Assembly: GCA_013823325.1 (NCBI GenBank)
Contig: PNLY01000025.1
Span: 1 to 56,228, forward strand
Reading direction: 5' to 3'
Origin: Methylobacterium sp.
GTDB lineage: Bacteria; Pseudomonadota; Alphaproteobacteria; Rhizobiales; Beijerinckiaceae
DNA: 56,228 bases
A program made the translations under genes and the position numbers. Positions 36,059-44,767 of this stretch are shown one piece after another (the stretch's first letter is position 1; every line of letters begins with the position of its first letter). A model generated the notes under the pieces. The model saw only the letters and a list, made by a program, of their open reading frames with translations. It was not told where the DNA came from and did not search any database.

Positions 36059-38266
36059 ATGAGCGACGACAACAATCAGAAAAGCCGTGGCCCGCGCAAG
36101 GGCGGCGGAGCCGGCGGCCGCGGCGGCGGACGCGATGGCGGCCCCGGCCGCGGTGGCCCCGGCGCCCGCCCGCCCGGGCGTGGCGGCAAGCCGCCCTTCC
36201 GCTCGCGCGACGGCGAGGAGCGGCCCCGGCGTGCGCCCGCCGAAGGTGCCGAGCGTCGCCGCAGCGAAGGCGAGCGCCCGGCCGCGCCGCGCTTCGATAA
36301 GAAGCCGTTCCGTGAGCGCCCAAGCGGCGAGCGGCCACCGCGCGAGGGCGGCGAGCGGCCATTCCGCGACCGTGGCAGCGACGAGCGACGCGCCAGCCGG
36401 CCGCCGCGCGATGGCGACCGGCCAAGCCGCGAGAGGACTGACGGCGGCAGGCCCGGCGGCTTCGGGCGCCCGTCCCGCGACGGCGCCCCGTCGCGCCCTC
36501 CGCGCGATGGAGACCGTCCCTTCCGTGGACGTGGTGATGACGAGCGTCGTGCGGCACGCCCCGCCCGCGACGGCGCAGCGTCCCGGCCGCCGCGGGACCG
36601 CGGCGACGATCGTGCCCGCAGCGAGCGCCCCTTCCGTGAGCGTAGCGGCAGCGGCAGCAGCGAGCGCCCTGCCCGGCCGCCGCGCCGCGAGGAGCGCGGC
36701 GAAGGCCGCGGCTTCGGCGGCGGCAAGCGTTTCGACACCCCGCGCGGCAGCAATCCCACCCGCACTCGCCCCGATCGGGCGCATCGCAATGCCGCCGAGA
36801 TCGCCGAGGCCGTCTCGGCTCCGGCCGCGCCGCAGGAGCCGGAGCGCATCGCCAAGGTGATGGCGCGCGCCGGCGTCGCCTCGCGCCGCGACAGCGAGGC
36901 GCTGATCGCGGAAGGCCGCGTCAGCGTGAACGGCAAGGTGATCGAGAGCCCGGCGCTCGATGTCGGCCCGAACGATGTCGTGCTGGTCGATGGCGAGCCC
37001 TTGCCGGCGCGCGAGCGCACAAGGCTCTGGTTCTACCACAAGCCGCGCGGGCTGGTGACGACCAACCATGACCCGGAGGGGCGCCCGACCGTGTTCGACG
37101 CGCTGCCGGAAGACCTGCCGCGCGTGCTCTCGGTCGGCCGGCTCGACATCAACACCGAAGGCCTGCTGTTGCTGACCAATGATGGCGGGCTGGCGCGCAT
37201 GCTGGAACTGCCCGAGACCGGCTGGCTGCGGCGCTATCGCGTGCGCGCCTTCGGCCAGGTCAACCAGGCGCAGCTCGATACGCTGAGGGGCGGCGTCACC
37301 ATCGACGGCGTGCAGTATGGTCCGGTCATCGCCCAGTTCGAGCGCGAGCAGGGCTCCAACACCTGGCTCACCGTCGACCTGCGCGAAGGCAAGAACCGCG
37401 AGGTCAAGACGGTGCTGGAGCATCTCGGCCTGCAGGTGAACCGGCTGATCCGGGTCTCCTTCGGCCCGTTCCAGCTCGGCGACCTGCCGGAGGGCGAGGC
37501 CGAGGAGGTCCGTTCCAAGGTGCTCAAGGACCAGCTCGGGACAGAGCTGATGGCCAAGGCCGGCGTCGATTTCGACTCGCCGCGGCGCGACGAGATCCGA
37601 TCGGACGAGAGGCCCGCCCGTGGCAGGCCCGCGCCGGCCGGCGACGACCGGCCGCGCCGCCGCCCCCGCGAGGAGCCGGCCGAGGAGGCCCGCCCGCTGC
37701 GCGGCGACAAGCCGTGGACGCGCGGCGTCTGGCGCGATGCCGAGGCCGAGCCGCAGCGCGAGCGCAAGGCACCGCCCCGCCGCGGCGCCGATCCCAGGGA
37801 GGAACGCCAGGCGCGCGAGGCCACCGGCACCGTCACGCGCGTGCGCGACAAGGCGATCGCCGATCCCAAGGGGCGGCGCGTCAAGGTCGAGCGCATCAGC
37901 GCCAAGCCCTCGGACGAGCCGCGCGAGGCCAGGTCGACCCGTGCACCGCGCAGCGAGCGCCCGGAGCGGGCACTGCGTGAGGAGAGCTTCGGCCGCGATC
38001 GCGGCGGCGAGGCGCCCTGGCGCGGCAGCGGCGACTGGGCCGACAAGCCGCCACGCGGCAAGCGCCCGCCCAGCGGCAGCGCTGGCGCTGGTGCCGACGA
38101 ACGCCCTGCCCGCCCCTTCCGCGGCAAGCCGACCGGCGAGCGGCCAAGTGGCGATCGCCCGGGCGGACGAGGCCCGCGCCCCGGTGGCGACAAGCGCCCG
38201 CCACGCTCCGGCCCGCCCCGGTCCGGTCCGCCGCGCTCTGGCGGCGGGCGTGATCGCCGAGGCTGA
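36059..38266 (+). CDS. rluB: RluB-type 23S rRNA pseudouridine synthase with long Arg/Gly-rich tails
   Basis: 735 residues from ATG 36059 with AGGAG 5 bases before it; typical RluB is 250-300. Residues 1-258 are a low-complexity extension built from Arg, Gly, Pro, Asp and Glu with recurring RPPRDGDRP and RPFRER units. Then an S4 domain (RIAKVMARAGVASRRDSEALIAEGRV, about 261-308), the synthase core with the catalytic Asp in VGRLDINTEGLLLLTNDG (about 360), and GKNREVKTVLEHLGLQVNRLIRV. From about 500 to the end is a second R/G/P/E-rich extension. It modifies uridine near position 2605 of 23S rRNA by family. The tails probably bind RNA and are common, though shorter, in Hyphomicrobiales. rsmD follows 10 bases later. 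Confidence 0.9.
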   Translation: MSDDNNQKSRGPRKGGGAGGRGGGRDGGPGRGGPGARPPGRGGKPPFRSRDGEERPRRAPAEGAERRRSEGERPAAPRFDKKPFRERPSGERPPREGGERPFRDRGSDERRASRPPRDGDRPSRERTDGGRPGGFGRPSRDGAPSRPPRDGDRPFRGRGDDERRAARPARDGAASRPPRDRGDDRARSERPFRERSGSGSSERPARPPRREERGEGRGFGGGKRFDTPRGSNPTRTRPDRAHRNAAEIAEAVSAPAAPQEPERIAKVMARAGVASRRDSEALIAEGRVSVNGKVIESPALDVGPNDVVLVDGEPLPARERTRLWFYHKPRGLVTTNHDPEGRPTVFDALPEDLPRVLSVGRLDINTEGLLLLTNDGGLARMLELPETGWLRRYRVRAFGQVNQAQLDTLRGGVTIDGVQYGPVIAQFEREQGSNTWLTVDLREGKNREVKTVLEHLGLQVNRLIRVSFGPFQLGDLPEGEAEEVRSKVLKDQLGTELMAKAGVDFDSPRRDEIRSDERPARGRPAPAGDDRPRRRPREEPAEEARPLRGDKPWTRGVWRDAEAEPQRERKAPPRRGADPREERQAREATGTVTRVRDKAIADPKGRRVKVERISAKPSDEPREARSTRAPRSERPERALREESFGRDRGGEAPWRGSGDWADKPPRGKRPPSGSAGAGADERPARPFRGKPTGERPSGDRPGGRGPRPGGDKRPPRSGPPRSGPPRSGGGRDRRG

Positions 38267-38276
38267 GGCGTAACTC

Positions 38277-38837
38277 ATGCGCATCGTCGGGGGGCGCTTC
38301 GGCGGCCGCACGCTCGCCAGCCCGAAGCCGGGCATCGGCGCGATCCGGCCGACCTCGGATCGGCTGCGGGAATCGCTGTTCAACGTGCTGGCGCATGGCC
38401 ATGGCGATGCGGCCGACGGGGCGCGCGTGCTCGACCTCTTCGCCGGCACCGGCGCGATGGCGTTCGAGGCGCTCTCGCGCGGCGCCGCCTTCGCGCTCCT
38501 GGTCGATGACGGGGCCGAGGCGCGCGGGCTGATCCGCGAGAACCAGATGGCGCTCGGGCTCGCCGGCTATAGCCGCATCTTCCGCCGCGATGCGACCAGG
38601 CTCGGCCCGATCACCGGCATGGCGCCGTTCGACCTCGTCTTCTGCGACCCGCCCTATCGCAAGGGCCTGGGCGAAAAAGCCCTCGCCTCGGCCCGCGAGG
38701 GCGGCTGGCTGGCGAGCGATGCGCTGATCGTGCTGGAAGAGGCGGCCGACGCGGAGATCACGCTACCGGAGGGGTTCGAGGAGCTCGACCGGCGCGATTA
38801 TGGCGAGACGCAGGTGCGGTTTCTGAAGGCGGCGTGA
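38277..38837 (+). CDS. rsmD: 16S rRNA (guanine966-N2)-methyltransferase
   Basis: 186 residues. The enzyme methylates G966 of 16S rRNA using SAM. Motifs: MRIVGGRFGGRTLASP and RPTSDRLRESLFNVLAH at the N-terminus, VLDLFAGTGAMAFEALSRGA (SAM motif I) and FDLVFCDPPYRKG (catalytic DPPY). Typical length. It is in an operon with the preceding pseudouridine synthase gene, which makes sense as both act on ribosomal RNA. An island of repeats and accessory genes begins 8 bases after the stop. Confidence 0.96.
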   Translation: MRIVGGRFGGRTLASPKPGIGAIRPTSDRLRESLFNVLAHGHGDAADGARVLDLFAGTGAMAFEALSRGAAFALLVDDGAEARGLIRENQMALGLAGYSRIFRRDATRLGPITGMAPFDLVFCDPPYRKGLGEKALASAREGGWLASDALIVLEEAADAEITLPEGFEELDRRDYGETQVRFLKAA

Positions 38838-38844
38838 GCCCTAT

Positions 38845-38940
38845 CCGTCATTGCGAGGAGCGCGGCGACGAAGCAATCCAGGGGCGGCAGGGCGCTGGGG
38901 CAAGTCCCTCTGGATTGCTTCGCTGCGCTCGCAATGACGG
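38845..38940. repeat. Palindromic repeat, copy 1 (downstream of the GIY-YIG gene)
   Basis: The left arm 38845-38881 (CCGTCATTGCGAG ... GAAGCAATCCAG) is answered by the right arm 38910-38940 (CTGGATTGCTTCG ... CTCGCAATGACGG). The outer 13 and inner 12 bases of each arm are perfectly complementary; the middle differs (12 against 6 bases). The loop is 28 bases. It ends 6 bases from the GIY-YIG stop. Palindromes of the CATTGCGAG/GAAGCAATCC type are widespread and repetitive in many bacterial genomes, from memory. Confidence 0.92.
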
Positions 38941-38946
38941 GTGGCA

Positions 38947-39237
38947 TCAACCAGCCAAATCCTCATAGAGATCGCGCCAATTCGGATTCATAGCCTCGAT
39001 CAACGCTAGCTTTTTCGTACGCGATCCACCCTTGATCTGCTTCTCGCGGCCGATAGCCTCGTCCATTCGGTCATGGCGCTCGTACCAGACGAGTAGCTTG
39101 CAGCCATATCTTTTGGTGAAGCCTGGTACTGCGCTTTCTCGATGCTGCCAGACGCGCTCGGACAGATTCGCAGTCACCCCAATATAGAGCGTTCCGTTGC
39201 GCTGGCTCGCCATGATGTAAACGGCAGGTTCACGCAT
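38947..39237 (-). CDS. GIY-YIG nuclease family protein, repeat-flanked
   Basis: 96 residues starting MREPAVYIMASQRNGTLYIGV. The single GIY-YIG domain has VYIMAS (GIY strand), LYIGVTANLSERVWQHR (YIG strand with the catalytic Arg) and GREKQIKGGSRTKKLALIEAMNPNWRDLY (catalytic Glu region and C-terminal helix). This is the YhbQ/UPF0213-like stand-alone class of nuclease, with no DNA-binding domain. AGAGG lies before the ATG. Palindromic repeats lie 6 bases past its stop and about 40 bases before its start. Base composition looks lower in GC than in the flanking rsmD and mutL. The role is unknown; a link with the repeats is inferred. Confidence 0.9.
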   Translation of the reverse strand: MREPAVYIMASQRNGTLYIGVTANLSERVWQHRESAVPGFTKRYGCKLLVWYERHDRMDEAIGREKQIKGGSRTKKLALIEAMNPNWRDLYEDLAG

Positions 39238-39277
39238 ACGGACCTCTCGATCTTGGCGGTCAAATCATCAATAGCTG

Positions 39278-39357
39278 CCATTTCGGGCGAAACAATCCAG
39301 ATTGCTTTGCCCTGCCGCCCCGGATTGCTTTGTCGCTACGCTCCTCGCAATGGCGGG
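39278..39357. repeat. Palindromic repeat, copy 2 (upstream of the GIY-YIG gene), diverged
   Basis: The right part 39320-39357, read in reverse, gives CCATTGCGAGGAGCG followed by a GACAAAGCAATCCGG end. It matches the left arm of copy 1 with about five differences over 37 bases. The left part 39278-39300 (CCATTTCGGGCGAAACAATCCAG region) is a mutated outer and inner arm. The copy is a full palindrome in outline but degraded. It overlaps the open frame that leads into the toxin-like tail, which means that frame's first residues are repeat-derived. Confidence 0.8.
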
Positions 39358-39743
39358 AAGCGCTTGCATGGTCTTTCGCCATCATCCCGGCCTGCCTCCA
39401 GCTCCATACCAAGTATTCCTCGATCACATCCTATCAGGACGCGCCGAAAACACTTTCAGAGCTCCAGCAAAATGCTGGCAAGAGGCGTCAGGGCTATGAG
39501 GATCACCACATCGTCGAACAGGGAGCGGGTCGGCACGAAGGGTTCTCGCGCTCGCAGATCGATGGCGCTGACAATGTGGTCAGCGTGCCGACATACAAGC
39601 ATCATGAGATCACCGGCTGGTACAACAAGCCGAACAAGAACTTCGGCATGCAAACGCCACGGAGCTATCTGCGCGGGAAGGACTGGTCCGAGCATGTCCG
39701 GATCGGGCATGAAGCGATGCGCACATTCAAGGTGCTGAAATGA
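39330..39743 (+). pseudogene. 5'-truncated nuclease-toxin-like C-terminal domain
   Basis: The frame has no credible start: it opens upstream inside the palindromic repeat with only a TTG at 39330. From about 39405 it becomes protein-like: LHTKYSSITSYQDAPKTLSEL, RRQGYEDHHIVEQGAG, NVVSVPTYKHHEITGWYNK and PRSYLRGKDWSEHVRIGHEA. DHHIVEQ is a His-His motif as in HNH/AHH-type nucleases, and such tails cap polymorphic toxins and large secreted proteins in Hyphomicrobiales, from memory. The delivery part is missing, so this is called a remnant. It ends in ATGA overlapping the DUF2019 start. About 110 residues of the domain remain. A short independent gene cannot be excluded. Confidence 0.6.
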
Positions 39744-40114
39744 GACAGCGAAAGAACTTAAGATCGCTATCGAACGCCGAAATCGTTAAGCTCTTCGAAC
39801 AGCTCTGCATCGAGCAATACGATGCGATGGAAGGCGATGAACAGGCACGCGTCAATCGATTGGTCTGGCGAATCCACGATCTCGAAATGGAGCTCAAGTC
39901 GCGCCCCGGCGATCAACGGTATGAACTGATGAGATTGTTCGGCCATCCGAATATGCAGGTTCGGCTTTCCGCCGCCGAAGCTAACCTCGCCGTCGACTAC
40001 GCATCTGCACGGCGCGAGATTCAGGCGATCAAAGATTCACAATGGTTTCCGCAAGCCGGCCATGCGGGCATGACCCTCTATTTTCTCGATACCGGCGAAT
40101 CCAAACCTACATGA
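39740..40114 (+). CDS. DUF2019 family protein, probable immunity protein
   Basis: 124 residues. The pattern LSNAEIVKLFEQLCIEQYDAM, LELKSRPGDQRYEL style block, FGHPNMQVRLSAAEANLAV and FPQAGHAGMTLYFLD is that of DUF2019: small HEAT-like helical proteins nearly confined to Hyphomicrobiales. Its ATG overlaps the stop of the toxin-like tail (ATGA), so translation is coupled, as expected for toxin and antidote. GC content looks lower than in the neighbours, suggesting transfer. An immunity role is inferred from the context and is not established for the family as far as I know. Confidence 0.8.
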   Translation: MRQRKNLRSLSNAEIVKLFEQLCIEQYDAMEGDEQARVNRLVWRIHDLEMELKSRPGDQRYELMRLFGHPNMQVRLSAAEANLAVDYASARREIQAIKDSQWFPQAGHAGMTLYFLDTGESKPT

Positions 40115-40126
40115 CTTGGATTGCCG

Positions 40127-41947
40127 CTACCTCCGCCCGAACAGCTTCTCGATATCGCTGAGCTTCAGTTCGACATAGGTCGGCCGGCCGTGATTGCATT
40201 GGCCGGAATTCGGCGTCGCTTCCATCTCACGCAGCAGCGCGTCCATCTCCTCCGGGCGCAGGCGGCGGCCGGCGCGGACCGAGTTGTGGCAGGCCATCGT
40301 CGCCAGCACATGGTCGAGCCGGCGCTCCAGCGAGCCGGCGTCGCCATGCTCGGCCAACGCGTCGGCGACATCGCGGACGATGCCCTGGAGATCGCCGCCG
40401 GCGATGGCGGCCGGCGCCTCGCGCACCAGCACGGCGCCGGGGCCGAAGCTCTCGATGACGAGGCCGAGCGAGGCGAGATCGGCAGCCGCAGCATTCAGCC
40501 GGTCGGCATCGACGGGATCGAGCTCGACCACCTCGGGCAGGAGCATGGGCTGACGGGCAATGCCGCTCTTCGCACGCTCGGCCTTGAGCCGCTCATAGAC
40601 CAGGCGCTCATGCGCGGCGTGCTGGTCGACGATGACCATGCCGTCGCGGGTCTGGGCGACGATATAGGTGCCGTGGACCTGGGCGCGGGCCGCGCCGAGC
40701 GGCCGGTCTAGCGCGTCCTGCGGCGGCTCGGCGAGATGGGCGCGCGCATCGGCCGAGGGCATGGCGAGATCGGCGAAGCCGGCCTGCAGCGGCTGGACGG
40801 GCGCACCCGGATCGGGGCTACGCCAGTCGGCGACGCTGCCGAAGTTCGGGCGCTGGATCGTGGCCGGGCCGCCATTGCCGAAGGCGCCCCCCGAAAAGAC
40901 GGCCCGGAAGGCATCGAGCGTGCGGGCGCCACCGGTGGTGGTGGCGCGGTGGCCGGCGCCGGCAAGCGCGGCCTTGAGACTTGACACGACGAGGCCGCGC
41001 ACCAGCGCCGGATCGCGGAAGCGGACCTCGCTCTTGGCCGGGTGGACGTTGACGTCGACGGCCGAGGGGTCGCAGAGCAGGTCGAGATAGAGCACCGGGT
41101 GCCGGTCGGAGGGCAGGACGTCGGCATAGGCGCCGCGCACCGCCGAGAGCAGCAGCTTGTCGCGCACCGGCCGGCCATTCACCGCCATGTGGACACCGGC
41201 CGAGGTGCCGCGATGGAAGGTCGGCAGCCCGGCGAAACCGGAGAGCCTGATGCCCTCGCGCTCGGTCTCGACCGGCAAGGCGTTGTCAGGGAAGTCGCGC
41301 CCAAGCGCCCGGCCGAGGCGGCGCAGATGGCCCTCATTGCCGATCGGCTCGGCCGGCCAGTCGAAGGCGCCGGCATGCTCGCCTTCTAGCGAAAAGCGCA
41401 CCTCCGGATGGGCGATGGCGAGGCGGCGCAGCATGTCGGAGACGGCCTGCGCCTCCGCCCGATCGCTCTTCAGGAATTTCAGGCGGGCCGGGGTAAAGAT
41501 GAAGAGGTCGCTGACCTCGATGCGGGTGCCGGGTGCCGCTGCCGCCGGCCTCACTGCCCCCTTGGCACCGGCCTCGACCACCAGGGCGCAGCCCTGCGCC
41601 GCATCGCGCTGGCGCGTCGTGATCGCGAGCCGCGCCACCGAGCCGATCGAGGGCAGCGCCTCGCCGCGGAAGCCGAGCGAGCGGATGGCGAAGAGGTCGC
41701 CATCGGGGAGCTTGGAGGTGGCGTGGCGCTCGACGCAGAGGGCAAGGTCCTCCGGGCCCATGCCGATGCCGTCATCGACGACGCGGATCAATTCGCGCCC
41801 GCCAGCCCGGATGGTGACGGCGATGCTGCTGGCGCCGGCGTCGATCGCGTTCTCGACCAGCTCCTTCACCGCCGCGGCCGGCCGCTCGATCACCTCGCCG
41901 GCGGCGATGCGATCGACCAGGACGGGATCGAGGCGGCGAATGCTCAT
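40127..41947 (-). CDS. mutL: DNA mismatch repair endonuclease MutL
   Basis: 606 residues from ATG 41947 ([19 protein letters not shown]). The GHKL ATPase has motif [14 protein letters not shown], motif II VDDGIGM and motif [16 protein letters not shown] Pro/Ala-rich linker at about 340-410 leads to the C-terminal dimerisation and endonuclease domain with [12 protein letters not shown] at 441-452, the DQHAxxE type metal site, and CNHGRPT near the end. So it is a nicking MutL, as expected where no MutH exists. It lies downstream of the two M16 peptidase genes and is convergent with the DUF2019 gene 12 bases away. Confidence 0.96.
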   Translation of the reverse strand: MSIRRLDPVLVDRIAAGEVIERPAAAVKELVENAIDAGASSIAVTIRAGGRELIRVVDDGIGMGPEDLALCVERHATSKLPDGDLFAIRSLGFRGEALPSIGSVARLAITTRQRDAAQGCALVVEAGAKGAVRPAAAAPGTRIEVSDLFIFTPARLKFLKSDRAEAQAVSDMLRRLAIAHPEVRFSLEGEHAGAFDWPAEPIGNEGHLRRLGRALGRDFPDNALPVETEREGIRLSGFAGLPTFHRGTSAGVHMAVNGRPVRDKLLLSAVRGAYADVLPSDRHPVLYLDLLCDPSAVDVNVHPAKSEVRFRDPALVRGLVVSSLKAALAGAGHRATTTGGARTLDAFRAVFSGGAFGNGGPATIQRPNFGSVADWRSPDPGAPVQPLQAGFADLAMPSADARAHLAEPPQDALDRPLGAARAQVHGTYIVAQTRDGMVIVDQHAAHERLVYERLKAERAKSGIARQPMLLPEVVELDPVDADRLNAAAADLASLGLVIESFGPGAVLVREAPAAIAGGDLQGIVRDVADALAEHGDAGSLERRLDHVLATMACHNSVRAGRRLRPEEMDALLREMEATPNSGQCNHGRPTYVELKLSDIEKLFGRR

Positions 41948-41969
41948 GAGAGCTCCTCGGCCGGGAGCG

Positions 41970-43262
41970 TCAGACCAGCCCGACAGGCCGACCGACGGCC
42001 TGCACCAGCAGCTTGCCTTCGCCGAACAGGCGCTGCGCGACGCGGCGGACATCGGCCAGCGTCACCGCAGCGAAGCGCTGGTTGCGGGTCTCGAAGAAGT
42101 CCGGCTGCTCGCCGCGGATGGCGAGGCCGAGCAGTTCGCCGGCGATCTTCGGCGAGGTGTCGAAGCGCAGCGAATAGGAGCCGATCAGATAGCGCTTGGC
42201 CTCCTCGACCTCGTGCTCGCTCGGGCCTTCGCTGACGAGCTTGGCGATCTCCTCGCGGATCACGCTCATGGATTCGGCGACGCGGTCGTTGCGAGTCGAG
42301 GTGCCGCCGACGAGGAAGCCGCTCTGGCGTAAGGGCAGCAGGCTGGAGGAGACGCCATAGGCGAGGCCGCGCTTCTCGCGGACCTCCATGAACAGGCGCG
42401 AGGTGAAGGCCGAGCCGCCGAGGATATGGTTCAGCACGGTCGCGGCGATGAAATCGGGATCGTCCCACATCAGGCCGGGGCCGACAAAGCGCAGCACCGT
42501 CTGCGGCACGTCGAGATCGACGATATGGGTCTGGCCGAGCCCTGCCACCGGCAAGGGCGCAGCCGGCTCGACGCGCGGCGCCCCGGCCGGCAGCGCGCCG
42601 AACAGCGCGTCCAGCCGCGACGCGAGCTCGCTCGCGGTGATGTCGCCGACCGCAACGACCTTGAGGCCGCCGCGGGTGAAGAGATCGCGCGTCAGCTCCT
42701 TCAGCGCCGCAGGCTCGATCCCGCCGACGCTGGCGACGTCGCCGCGCTCGGGCCGGCCATAGGGATGGCCGGGGAAAGCCGCGGCGAAAAGCGCGTTGCG
42801 GCACATCACGTCCGGGTTCTGCGCCTGGCGCTGGAGCCCGGCGATCACCTGCGCTTTCACCCGCGCCACCGCGTCGGCGTCGAAGCGCGGTGCGTTGAGC
42901 GCGAGGCCGAGCAGCTCGAACGCGACCTCGCGATGCTGCGACAAGGTCTGCAGCTGGCCGTGGAAATCGTCGCGGCGTGCGTCGAAGGAGAGATTGATGG
43001 CGTGATCGGCCAGCCGGCCCTGGAAGGCCTCGGCGTCGAGATCGCCGGCGCCCTCGTCGAGCAAGCCGGAGACGAGGTTGGCGCTGCCGGCGGCATTGGC
43101 CGGGTCGCGGTTGGCGCCACCGTCGAAGGCGAAGTCGAGGGCGAGCAGCGGCAGGCTGTGCTCCTCGACCAGCCAGGCCTCGACGCCGCAGGCGGCGGTG
43201 ACGCGCTGGACGGCAAGCGAAGGACCAGGAGCGGCGGTGGCGGGAGCAAGGGAAGGGTTCAT
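41970..43262 (-). CDS. M16 family peptidase-like protein, inactive partner
   Basis: 430 residues from ATG 43262 ([19 protein letters not shown]). The fold pattern is M16: [30 protein letters not shown] at the place of the zinc site, but HxxEH is replaced by SGLLDEG, so it cannot bind zinc. The R/Y pair of the second domain is present ([21 protein letters not shown]). This is the usual B subunit of the two-gene M16B pair; the zinc-bearing partner is the next gene upstream. Together they form a peptidase heterodimer of the YmxG/SphB type, with unknown substrate. mutL begins 22 bases downstream. Confidence 0.92.
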   Translation of the reverse strand: MNPSLAPATAAPGPSLAVQRVTAACGVEAWLVEEHSLPLLALDFAFDGGANRDPANAAGSANLVSGLLDEGAGDLDAEAFQGRLADHAINLSFDARRDDFHGQLQTLSQHREVAFELLGLALNAPRFDADAVARVKAQVIAGLQRQAQNPDVMCRNALFAAAFPGHPYGRPERGDVASVGGIEPAALKELTRDLFTRGGLKVVAVGDITASELASRLDALFGALPAGAPRVEPAAPLPVAGLGQTHIVDLDVPQTVLRFVGPGLMWDDPDFIAATVLNHILGGSAFTSRLFMEVREKRGLAYGVSSSLLPLRQSGFLVGGTSTRNDRVAESMSVIREEIAKLVSEGPSEHEVEEAKRYLIGSYSLRFDTSPKIAGELLGLAIRGEQPDFFETRNQRFAAVTLADVRRVAQRLFGEGKLLVQAVGRPVGLV

Positions 43263-43316
43263 CGGCAATCCTCAACGGCAGGCCAGGACCTACCCGTAAT
43301 GGCTTATGACGCTATG

Positions 43317-44627
43317 TCAGGCGGCGGCGGGCAGGAGCAGGCCGGTGACCGAGCGATCGGGCTTGAGATAGCGCCGGACCGCTTCGGTGACCTGCTCGCG
43401 CGTCACCGCCTCGATGCGCTGCGGCCAGAGCAGCACGTCCTCGACGCTCTCGCCGACAGCGAGGGCCGAGCCGAAGATGCGGGCGAGCGAGGATTGGCTG
43501 TCGCGGGCGAAGACCGTCTCGGCGACGAGGCGGGTGCGGGCGCGGGCGAGCTCCAGCTCGGTCGGCCCCTCGGCGATGAAGGCGGCGAGCGCGGCATCGA
43601 GCCCGGCTTCGAGCGCCGTCATCTCGACGCCCGGACGCGGGCTGACCGAGAGCTGGAAGGCGGAGCGATCGACCATCGAGCCCATGAAATAGGCGCCGGC
43701 ACCGGCCGCGAGCTCCTGCTCGACGCAGAGCTTGCGATAGAGCCGCGAGGTCGTGCCGCCGCCGAGGATCTCGGCCGCGAGCTCGAGCGCGAAGGCTTCG
43801 TCACGCTGCGTCGAGACATAGGTCGGCGCCAGCCAGGCACGGCGCAAGGAGGGCTGCTGCACACGCGGATCGGAGAGCGCGACGCGGCGGGCAGCGCGCG
43901 GCTCGGGCTCGGCCGGACGCTTGCGCTGCGGCGCCTCGCCATGGGCGGGGATCACGCCATAGGTCTCCTGCGCGAGGCGCAGCACCTGTTGCGGCTCGAC
44001 ATCGCCAGCAACGACCAGGATGGCGTTCTCCGGCGTGTAGAAGCGCTGGTAATAGGCAAAAGCGTCGTCGCGCGAGAGCTCTTCGATCTCGTGCTCCCAG
44101 CCGATGATCGGAGTGCCATAGGGATGGTGGGCGTAGAGGGCGCTGGAGAACTCCTCGCCGAGCTGGGCGGCGGGGTCGGCATCGACGCGCATGCGCCGCT
44201 CCTCCAGCACTACGTCGCGCTCGGGCGCGACCACGCTCTCGTCGAAGGCGAGGCCGGTCATCCGGTCGGCCTCGTAGTCCATCATCGCGCGCAGGTGTTC
44301 CTTCGGCACACGCTGGAAATAGGCGGTATAGTCATAGGAGGTGAAGGCGTTCTCCTGGCCGCCATAGCCTGCGACGATCTTCGAGAACTCCCCGGCCGGC
44401 CATTTCGCCGTCCCCTTGAACATCAGGTGCTCGAGAAAATGGGCGATGCCCGACTTGCCGGCCGGATCGTCACCGGAGCCGTTGCGGTACCAGACCATAT
44501 GGGTGACGACGGGCGCGCGATGATCGGGCGCGACCACGATCTGAAGACCGTTGGCGAGCCGGAAGGATTCGACCGGGCTGGCTGCATTGGCGGGTGGCGT
44601 CGGGCCAGTCGGGATATGGACCGTCAT
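43317..44627 (-). CDS. M16 family zinc peptidase, active partner
   Basis: 436 residues from ATG 44627 (MTVHIPTGPTPPANAAS). The inverted zinc motif HFLEH in SGIAHFLEHLMFKGT and the downstream ligand region VVLEERRMRVDADPA are intact, so the subunit is catalytic. TSYDYTAYFQRVPKEHL and GGTTSRLYRKLCVEQELA are the other M16 blocks. No signal peptide is evident, suggesting a cytoplasmic or unusual export route, whereas some homologues are periplasmic. It forms a tandem with the zinc-less partner downstream (54-base gap). Confidence 0.93.
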   Translation of the reverse strand: MTVHIPTGPTPPANAASPVESFRLANGLQIVVAPDHRAPVVTHMVWYRNGSGDDPAGKSGIAHFLEHLMFKGTAKWPAGEFSKIVAGYGGQENAFTSYDYTAYFQRVPKEHLRAMMDYEADRMTGLAFDESVVAPERDVVLEERRMRVDADPAAQLGEEFSSALYAHHPYGTPIIGWEHEIEELSRDDAFAYYQRFYTPENAILVVAGDVEPQQVLRLAQETYGVIPAHGEAPQRKRPAEPEPRAARRVALSDPRVQQPSLRRAWLAPTYVSTQRDEAFALELAAEILGGGTTSRLYRKLCVEQELAAGAGAYFMGSMVDRSAFQLSVSPRPGVEMTALEAGLDAALAAFIAEGPTELELARARTRLVAETVFARDSQSSLARIFGSALAVGESVEDVLLWPQRIEAVTREQVTEAVRRYLKPDRSVTGLLLPAAA

Positions 44628-44767
44628 AAGCAGCGAAGGCTCCAGCACGATTGAGGGGTCAAGACGCAATCCGGCCCGGGCCCGCAAGGACCCGAGCCGG
44701 ACGAAGCTCGATCATAGATAAGACGTGCCGCGACGCGAAACCATCCCCTCGCGGCAACGAAAGACGC

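Noticed and set aside
36100..36700. Repeat-like units that might suggest a CRISPR or tandem array
   Set aside because: The units are coding (RPPRDGDRP type) and vary in length and spacing within one frame. There are no regular spacers and no cas genes.
36047..38449. An 800-codon open frame antisense to the pseudouridine synthase gene
   Set aside because: It mirrors the Arg/Gly-rich coding repeats of the sense strand and has no recognisable domain. Long antisense frames are expected in such GC-rich DNA; similar ones oppose the antiporter (4597-6492), the chemoreceptor (9172-10977) and the M16 genes (42426-44654).
39142..39738. Plus-strand 198-codon frame running across the GIY-YIG gene and the toxin-like tail
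   Set aside because: It is antisense to the GIY-YIG gene and out of frame with the conserved toxin-like sequence; its translation has no family pattern.
43262..43316. Frameshift joining the two M16 genes into one long peptidase
   Set aside because: Each gene has its own start, complete two-domain pattern and normal length. A separate active and inactive pair is the known arrangement for this family.
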